Source: Cynocephalus volans (Eukaryota; Chordata; Mammalia; Dermoptera; Cynocephalidae). Taken from it: 64,000 nucleotides of DNA. The DNA lies in NCBI RefSeq assembly GCF_027409185.1, contig NC_084471.1, positions 9,329,035-9,393,034 on the forward strand, written 5' to 3'. The position numbers and the translations under genes were made by a program. The notes under the pieces were generated by a model, which saw nothing but the letters and a program-made list of their open reading frames with translations, made no database searches and had not been told where the DNA came from. How positions within the stretch are numbered: the first letter of the stretch is position 1; each line of letters opens with the position of its first letter. Positions 58,111 to 64,000 of this stretch are shown piece after piece.

Positions 58111-59229
58111 TGATTCTGGACTTTTCTGACTCAGTGTGCACCCTTGAGCAAACTCCTGTCTCCTTTTCTCCCCATCTGTAAAGGGGTTTGAGGTAGAATC
58201 TACATCACTAGGACGTGCTGTCAGGCTGGGTTTGTGATTTTCAGCTGTGAAGGTGAACACCTTCAGGAGAACATGTACTCTCTCCAATGTTCCACAAGCC
58301 CCACCAGGCCCCGTTACTTCTGTTACTGCCTTGGCCCTCAAGGGTCATTGAATTTCTGCTATCTAAGAATTCCCTTCCAGTTCTGAAAATCCCATGATCC
58401 ATCAGCTGAATGAGGAAGGGGAAGATCATCTAATATGTTCTGCCGCCCACCCTCCTCTTTTCTTTGGAGGTCTCTATCTGAGGACCCAGGAAAGTCTCAG
58501 AAAATAAAACTGGGAAAGGGAGCCTGGGGATCATTGCGAGGAAAATCCAGCCTGATTTGATCAGTCCTCGCTGGAAGCAGCACAGGCATAGCATCAGACC
58601 TAATTGGGAGTATCTCAGCCTTCTCAGATGATGATTCATTTTAAGCAAACATCCGGTGACCCTGACTAGAGTCTGGTTTAAATGAGGAAACCTGAGGCAA
58701 CTATGACCCACCAGGCCCAGAGGAGATACTGCCAGGATGGATACAGTTCCTGCCAAGAAGACCCTCCCCGGCTGAGGAAGAAGCTGCCAAGAATACTATT
58801 AACTCTGAGTGTGAAAAAGCCTCAGAGCTGCAGGCCAACTGCCATGGGGACTTGCAGCTTGCTGTGGACACCTGCAGGAGGGTGAGACTGATTCTGGCTT
58901 GAGTGATGTAGAAAGCCTCCTGGATGATGTGGCATTTGATTTGGGCCTTACAGGCAGACAACAGGAAGGAGAGTGGAAAGAGGACCCATATCTCAGTAGT
59001 GTGTGAACCAGGGAAGTGACATTTGGTCTGGAGCTTCAGTTTTCTCATGTCTGTGCTCTCAGAAGGATGGTAATGATGCCCGCTTTGTGGTTGTAAAGAT
59101 TAAATTAGCTGTGTGTAAAAGGGTCTGGCACAGTTTAACTCCGAATTGCAGGTAAAGCAAAAGCATGTGGTGGCCGAGTTGTGAGAGGTAATTCTGGAAA
59201 AGAAGGCCCCATATGTTGATGGCGATTTT

Positions 59230-59403
59230 TTTTTTTTTTTTTTTTTTTAAAAGATGACCGGTAAGGGGATTTTAACCCTTGACTTGGTGTGGTCAGCACC
59301 ACGCTCACCCAGTGAGCGAACCGGCCATCCGTATATGGGATCCGAACCCGGGGCCTTGGTGTTATCAGCACCGCACTCTCCCGAGTGAGCCACGGGCCGG
59401 CCC
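59230..59403 (-). mobile_element. CYN-type SINE, dimer
   Basis: Reverse dimer close to consensus with a long T run at left. Flanked by gcgatttt on both sides (59222-59229 and 59404-59411). Confidence 0.92.
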
Positions 59404-59522
59404 GCGATTTTCTTTTGATGCTAGAGTTTAGGGAGATGTTTACTTTTCTCTTTATCTGATTCTGTAATGATTGAAGTCTTTATAACAAACACCTTATTTT
59501 ATGATTTAAAAGTTCTTTGTTA

Positions 59523-59688
59523 GGGCCGACCTCTTGGGAGAGTGTGGTGCTGATAACACCAAGGCCACGGGTTCAGATCCCTATATAGGGACGGCCGGTT
59601 CGCTCACTTGGGAGAGCGTGGTGCTGGCAACACCAAGCCAAGGGTTAAGATCCCCTTACTGGTCATCTTTAAAAAAAAAAAAAAAAAA
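59523..59688 (+). mobile_element. CYN-type SINE, dimer, left half deleted in part
   Basis: The left half starts GGCCGACCTCTTGGGAGAGT and lacks the CGTGGCTCA segment. Duplication agttctttgtta on both sides (59511-59522 and 59689-59700). Confidence 0.92.
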
Positions 59689-59939
59689 AGTTCTTTGTTA
59701 AAAAAAGAAAACCTAATTGTATTTTTGTACTTAAAAAAATTAAAACCTGCAGAAAACTTGAAGAAATGTTCAAAGAACTGCCATGTATTCTTCACCCAGA
59801 TCCACTTATTTGCCACATTTCTGCATGTTCTCTCTATGTATACACACATTTTTAAAAGTCATTTGAAAATTAGTTGCAGACATCATGCCCCTAATTATTT
59901 CAGCATTTTTCCCTAGGAACAAGGGCAATCTTTTACTCT

Positions 59940-60690
59940 AAGGATGTAGAGGAAAAACCAAAGTGCTTTTGCTATTGTCTCACTCAACAATCAACACATA
60001 ATACTCTGTGACCCCAGATGTGTGTGGGTTTTCTGGAGATAGCACCAGATCCAGTAGATTGAGGGCTCAGTCCCACAAGACTGCTCCCTATTTCCATTAC
60101 AAGCCCCAGGTTGTTTTACTGGTGCTTCTGACCGACTGGCTATAAACTGGGATTCCCAGACCAACTCCTTTGGTTTGCTAGAGCTGCTCACAGAACTCAG
60201 GGAAACACATATTTATATTTACTGGTTTCTTATAAAGGATAATACAAAGGATACCAGTGTGGACATGCATAAGCAAGGTTATGGGGGAAGGGGCTCAGAG
60301 CTTGCATGCCCTCCCCAGGAAGCATGCTTCCCTCCAGGAACCTTCACATGTTCAGCTATCTGGAAGCTCACTGAACCCTGTTCTTGGGTTTTTACGTAGA
60401 CTTTATTAGGTAGGTATGATCTTTAAGTCATTAGCCATTGGTGATCAGTTTAACACTCAGCCTCCTCCCCTCCCCCGAGGTAAGAGAGTGTGTGAAAGTT
60501 CCAACCGTCTAACCCTGCCTTGGTCTTTCTGGGGACTGGCCCCCATCCTGAAGCTACCAAGGGGCTGCCAAGCATCAGTGAAGTCATTAGCACACAAAAA
60601 GGCACTCACCACTTTGAAAATTTTAAGGATTTTAGGAGTTGCATGCCAGGAAACGGGGACAAAGACGAAATACAAATTTTACCCTAAGAC
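59940..60690 (-). mobile_element. LTR-like insertion inside L1, family uncertain
   Basis: I recognise the block GCTAGAGCTGCTCACAGAAC, the AAAGGATAATACAAAGGATA segment and ATTAGCCATTGGTGATCAGT as belonging to a common mammalian ERV LTR, but I cannot name it with confidence. Orientation is inferred. Confidence 0.5.
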
Positions 60691-60748
60691 ACTTACATAA
60701 CCCAGTACCACAATCAAAGCAATACACATAACATTAATACAATACTAG

Positions 60749-60840
60749 GGCTGTCCGGTTAGCTCAGTTAGAGAGCAGCCTTATAACACCGAGGTCAGGG
60801 TTCGGATCCCCTTACCGGCCAGCCGCCAAAACGCCACCAC
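60749..60840 (+). mobile_element. CYN-type SINE, monomer
   Basis: tRNA-like CCGGTTAGCTCAGTTAGAGA with B box GGTTCGGATCC and an AC-rich tail. No clear duplication. Confidence 0.82.
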
Positions 60841-61492
60841 CACACACGCTACTATTATCTAATACAGCCAAACTTTGCTAATTGTCTTAATATTGTCCTT
60901 GCTAGTAATCCCCACCCACCCAGGCTCCGATCCCGGACCACGCATTGCATTCAGTTGTCATGTCTTTTTAGTCTTTATTTGACAACAGTTCCTCAGCTTT
61001 TGCCTTTCAAGACGTTTTTGTTAGGGTACAGGCCGGTTTTTCCGCAGCATGTCCCTCAGCTTGGGTTTCTCTGGTGTTTCCTCGTGAGTAGATTAATACA
61101 CACACTGTTGACTGGAAGGTGATGCCGTGGCCTTCTCAGTGCATCGCATCAGTAGGTGTGCGACGGATGTCAGTCTGTCCTGCCGATGTTAACGTGGATC
61201 ACTGGATTAAGGTGGTGTCCACAGAGTTTCCCCACTATGGGGTTACTAGTTTCCCTTTTTAATTATCAAATAATTCGTGGCTTTATATGCGGAAGCCTTC
61301 AAATATTCTTTCAACTTCATGACAAAAAAAAGGGGGGGGGGGAGTCTTTTCTTTCAGGACATGGACACTTACGAATACTTCGTACTGAAGAGACCCTGCA
61401 GCGAGCCTCTGGCAATACCAGACTTTGTCAATGAAGTTACGTGAACTTGAACCTTTCGGGAAGGGCCGAGCCTCCCGGCCGCAAAACCTTAA

Positions 61493-61505
61493 GGGAACTG
61501 TAGTC
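61493..61505 (-). promoter_or_regulatory. ZNF143-like core motif
   Basis: On the minus strand it reads GACTACAGTTCCC, close to the ACTACAATTCCC core. Confidence 0.6.
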
Positions 61506-61615
61506 TCTCCGGGCTCTCTCCGCCGAACACAACCCTTCGGTCTCCACGAGAAAGAGCCCGAGGCCTTCGAAAAGGGAGGGCCAGGCGGCGGACGGCGCGG
61601 GCGCCCTGGCGCGGT

Positions 61616-61635
61616 GCATCATGGGACTTGTAGTT
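61616..61635 (-). promoter_or_regulatory. ZNF143/THAP11-type promoter motif
   Basis: On the minus strand it reads AACTACAAGTCCCATGATGC, a near match to the ZNF143 consensus ACTACAANTCCCAGNATGC. Confidence 0.8.
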
Positions 61636-62590
61636 CGCGCGCGCGCCCCGCTGCGGCCCGCGCAGCACGACGGGACTCCCATACCCGACAGGCCGCGCGC
61701 GCGGGCCGAGGTGACGCCGGCCTGGGCCTCGAACAAATCAAATCGGAGGAAAGAAACTGCCGGCTTTCAAAATCCTCCTCCTCCGCCATCATCCGCAGCT
61801 GTGCGGAGAGCAGGTGGTGTGAGGGACGTGAGTGACGAAGAGCCTCGCGACAGACAAGTGGGTTGGGCACCGGGACCGCAGGACCCGCTGGCGGCGACCC
61901 CGACTTGACCGGACCCTAAATCAGCCTCCGCCCCGCCGAGCGGAGGCGCGCGCGCTCGGGTCGCCTCACGTGGCTGCGCCGCCTGTTTACGGTAGGATCG
62001 GGGTCCCTTTTCTTTCTCCGTCACCTGCCTGGGATGGGTGGGGGACGCGGTGTGGCCCTGGAACTGGGCGAGGAAGCTGCGCGTGCCCCTTCGGCCTTCG
62101 CCACCTCGCCTTCGACAGCCGAGCGCGGAGCGGGTGGCGGTGGGAGTGGGGCTGCTGGGCGGCGCTGGCTGCTTTCACAGGTGGGGAGACTGAGGCTCAG
62201 AGAGGGCGTCTGACTCTCCCGAGCCGCCCATCCTGCAGCTGCCAACAGCGGTGTGTCATGGGAGCATCGGTGTCAAGGGGAGGCGGCGCGAGTCGGCCAG
62301 GGCTCCTGTCATTTACGGCCTGCGTTCGCGCGTCGCTGCCCCGCCGCCGCCTCCCGGTAGGCCCACGCCCGCGGGGTGCCCGGGCTGGCGCCGCTGCTCC
62401 CGGAGTCGGCGTGAGTCACTGCTGACGCCTGTGGGAGCGGGGATGTGCACCGAAGCAAGGCTCCGACGCTGCTGCCGAGAGGGGAGAGGACGGTGGTCTT
62501 TGCATTGCCGCTGACCCTCTGCTGACCTTGGACAATCAGTCTTTCTCTCTGTACTTCGGCTTCTTAGTTTTTAAGGTGGATGAGGTGTGG

Positions 62591-62638
62591 GGGGATGTGT
62601 GTGCGTGCGTGCGTGCGTGCGTGTGTGTGTGTGCGTGC

Positions 62639-62687
<49 letters not shown>
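62591..62687 (+). repeat. (GT)n / (GTGC)n microsatellite
   Basis: An alternating purine-pyrimidine tract of about 97 bp, with GTGC repeats in the first half and pure GT in the second. Confidence 0.95.
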
Positions 62688-62689
<2 letters not shown>

Positions 62690-62929
62690 CTCTCCTGTAC
62701 TGAGAAATGGGCCCCTTCAAGCTGAGAAGTTCTGTGTCCCTATTCCATCTGGAGACACTCCCTACTACGGCTACCACCTTTCAATCTTCCAATTGTCCCA
62801 TCCCAGAACTCTATGAGGTAGTGGGGTTTCAGGTTAATTTTTATTCAGTTTTTTCCCATCATCCTTTCAGCACCTTCTGTGCGGCCGATAGAGCGATCCT
62901 GTCAAAACACAGGTGGGATCAGTCTCTCC

Positions 62930-63500
62930 CCTGGTGGAAACTCTCCAGAGGCTTTCTTTGTCACTCAGAGGGGAACCACAGTTCTTAAAATGGCCTTTGT
63001 GACCTGGCTCCCTTGTTAACTCTCTTCTCATCTCTTGCCGACTTTCCCCCTTGCTCTCTGTGCTCCAGCCCCACTGACTTCCTTGCAGTTCCTCCAGCCC
63101 CCTGTCCGCAACAAGAGCTTTCGCGTTTGCTATTCCCTGTGCAGGAGTACTCCTCCCCCAGATGTCTGCGCGGCCCAATCCTTGATATCCTTCAGATCTT
63201 TGTTCTCTACTAAGGTTACCTTCTTTAATCATTTTACTTTAAATTGCAACTCCCCCAAGGTCAAGGGTTCAAATCCCTTGACTGGCCAGCTGCCCCGCCC
63301 CAAATATATATATATGGCAACTCCCCCCAAAACTCCTTACCCTTTTCCCAGTCTAACATACTAAATGCCTTGTTTAAAACACATGCTTCAGGATGGCAGG
63401 ATTTTTGTTTCATTTACTGCTGTACTCCTGGTACCTGGAATAATGTCCAGCACATAGTAATAGTAGTACTCAGTAAATGTTTTGTTGAATGAATGAGTGG
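62930..63500 (+). repeat. L2 LINE 3' end with nested CYN fragment
   Basis: L2-like from TTCTTAAAATGGCCTTTGTG through GTTTGCTATTCCCTGTGCAG to the end TCAGTAAATGTTTTGTTGAA. Interrupted at 63257-63316. Confidence 0.7.
63257..63316 (+). mobile_element. 5'-truncated CYN monomer
   Basis: Holds B box GGGTTCAAATCCC, then GACTGGCCAGCTGCC and an A/TA tail. The 11-bp duplication gcaactccccc flanks it (63246-63256 and 63317-63327). Confidence 0.85.
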
Positions 63501-64000
63501 ATGCCTTACCCAGAAGAATAATTGATGAAGATGAACAGACATAGACAAATGAGGGTGATAATGAGAAGGGGATCGGAAGCTGGCTGTTTGAGCCCAGAGG
63601 AGGCCTGGGGATGGGTGGGGAATGTGCTATCACAACTGTATCTGAAGATGAGGAGTTTGGGGGAGGAAGCCTCTGGATAGTACTTGCTAGTTTTGTTCCC
63701 CATATCACTCTTCCTTGGTCACCCCTGATTACCTGCCATTTCCTCTCTGGGGAAGTGAAGCTTTCCATTCTGTCAGTCTGATGAGCTCCAGGCTGGAAGC
63801 TCCTTTTCCTGGCAACTCTATCCCTGGCCTATTGTGATGGTGGCTGTTGTGATGTAGAGACATTTGGTCTCCTAGGTACCCCTGAGGGGCCACCACGGCC
63901 TGTCCAGTCTCCTGGCCAGGGCTGAAACCAGAAGTTCCGTGGGCTGACCCCTGTGCCCCAGCCCCAGAGTCATGCCAGCATGGGCGGTGAGGCATTCCTT

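Larger units (their letters stand above)
59720..61340 (-). repeat. Old L1 3' end (reverse) with nested LTR and CYN
   Basis: Reverse L1M-like blocks: TTCACCCAGATCCACTTATT near 59792, TTGCAGACATCATGCCCC near 59873, ACGCATTGCATTCAGTTGTC near 60940 and GTTCCTCAGCTTTTGCCTTT. The L1 is interrupted at about 59940-60690 by an LTR-like segment and at 60749 by a CYN monomer. Confidence 0.65.
52961..61440. other. Interval between the two CpG islands, no gene recognised
   Basis: I see no conserved exon in this stretch. It holds seven CYN copies or fragments plus one SINE of a second type, MIR relics, and an L1 with a nested LTR at its right end. The part from 52961 to 53660 has no repeat I can name. Confidence 0.6.
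61440..62480 (+). promoter_or_regulatory. RANGAP1: CpG island, probable RANGAP1 promoter and first exon region
   Basis: CpG-dense from about 61.44 kb. Two ZNF143-type motifs lie at 61493-61505 and 61616-61635. A likely non-coding first exon follows at about 61.64-61.99 kb; possible donors include GCAG|GTGGTG near 61811 and TTACG|GTAGGA near 61991. The RANGAP1 name rests on gene order in human, where it lies divergent to ZC3H7B. No coding exon of RANGAP1 is seen. Confidence 0.55.
62481..64000 (+). other. Probable RANGAP1 intron 1, no coding exon seen
   Basis: Contains a long GT tract, an L2 3' end with a small CYN fragment and otherwise unassigned sequence. I recognise no RANGAP1 residues here. 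Confidence 0.5.

Noticed and set aside
8907-59688. Horseshoe-bat or horse SINE as the source of the repeats
   Set aside because: Rhinolophid SINEs as I recall them have a long tRNA-unrelated body, and horse ERE differs after the tRNA head; neither forms tRNA-tRNA dimers like these.
28631-60840. tRNA-Ile genes at SINE monomers
   Set aside because: The tRNA-like units have mutated stems, end in A-rich tails and mostly lie between target duplications, so they are SINEs.
61425-62425. Open frames of 136 and 197 codons in the second CpG island
   Set aside because: They match no RANGAP1 sequence and have CpG-driven composition; the first exon is expected to be non-coding.
1-64000. Prokaryotic features such as CRISPR arrays, operons or insertion sequences
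   Set aside because: Spliced genes, CpG islands and mammalian retroposons show this is a mammalian nuclear locus.

Overview
This is nuclear DNA from a placental mammal. It holds one long, well-preserved, spliced protein gene on the minus strand, a second promoter region at the right end, and many retroposons. The most informative lineage marker is a SINE derived from tRNA-Ile that occurs here as monomers and as tail-to-head dimers. The copies end in poly(A) with no tRNA-unrelated body, and most have clean target-site duplications. From memory this matches the CYN family of colugos (Dermoptera, for example Galeopterus). I saw no Alu, B1/B2, bovine BovB or horse ERE elements. Colugo is therefore the likely source, by inference.

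Main gene: ZC3H7B (RoXaN), minus strand. I could place all 22 coding exons with GT-AG borders and consistent phases. The start codon is at 32446-32448 and the stop at 4291-4293, giving 976 residues. The order is TPR repeats (exons 4-5), a proline/leucine-rich linker with LD-like motifs (exons 7-11), then four zinc modules. Each module has a CxxC-type finger followed by a CCCH finger (exons 12-23). Non-coding exon 1 lies in a CpG island and ends with a donor at 52611, so intron 1 is about 20 kb. The 3' UTR runs from 4290 to about 1560, with AATAAA signals (minus strand) at 1622-1627 and 1578-1583.

Right end: a second CpG island (about 61.4-62.5 kb) carries two ZNF143-type motifs. In human the divergent upstream neighbour of ZC3H7B is RANGAP1, so this is most likely the RANGAP1 promoter and start of its first intron. 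No RANGAP1 coding exon is in the window. About 9 kb of repeat-rich sequence separates the two promoters. The leftmost 1.5 kb lies downstream of ZC3H7B; I see no gene there.

Repeats: about 27 tRNA-derived SINE copies or fragments, many MIR and L2 relics, four L1 3' ends, one MaLR-type LTR element with both LTRs, and two LTR-like insertions nested in L1. Intron 1 also contains an unexplained inverted repeat of about 95 bp arms (36.35-36.65 kb). No bacterial-type systems, CRISPR arrays or rRNA genes are present.
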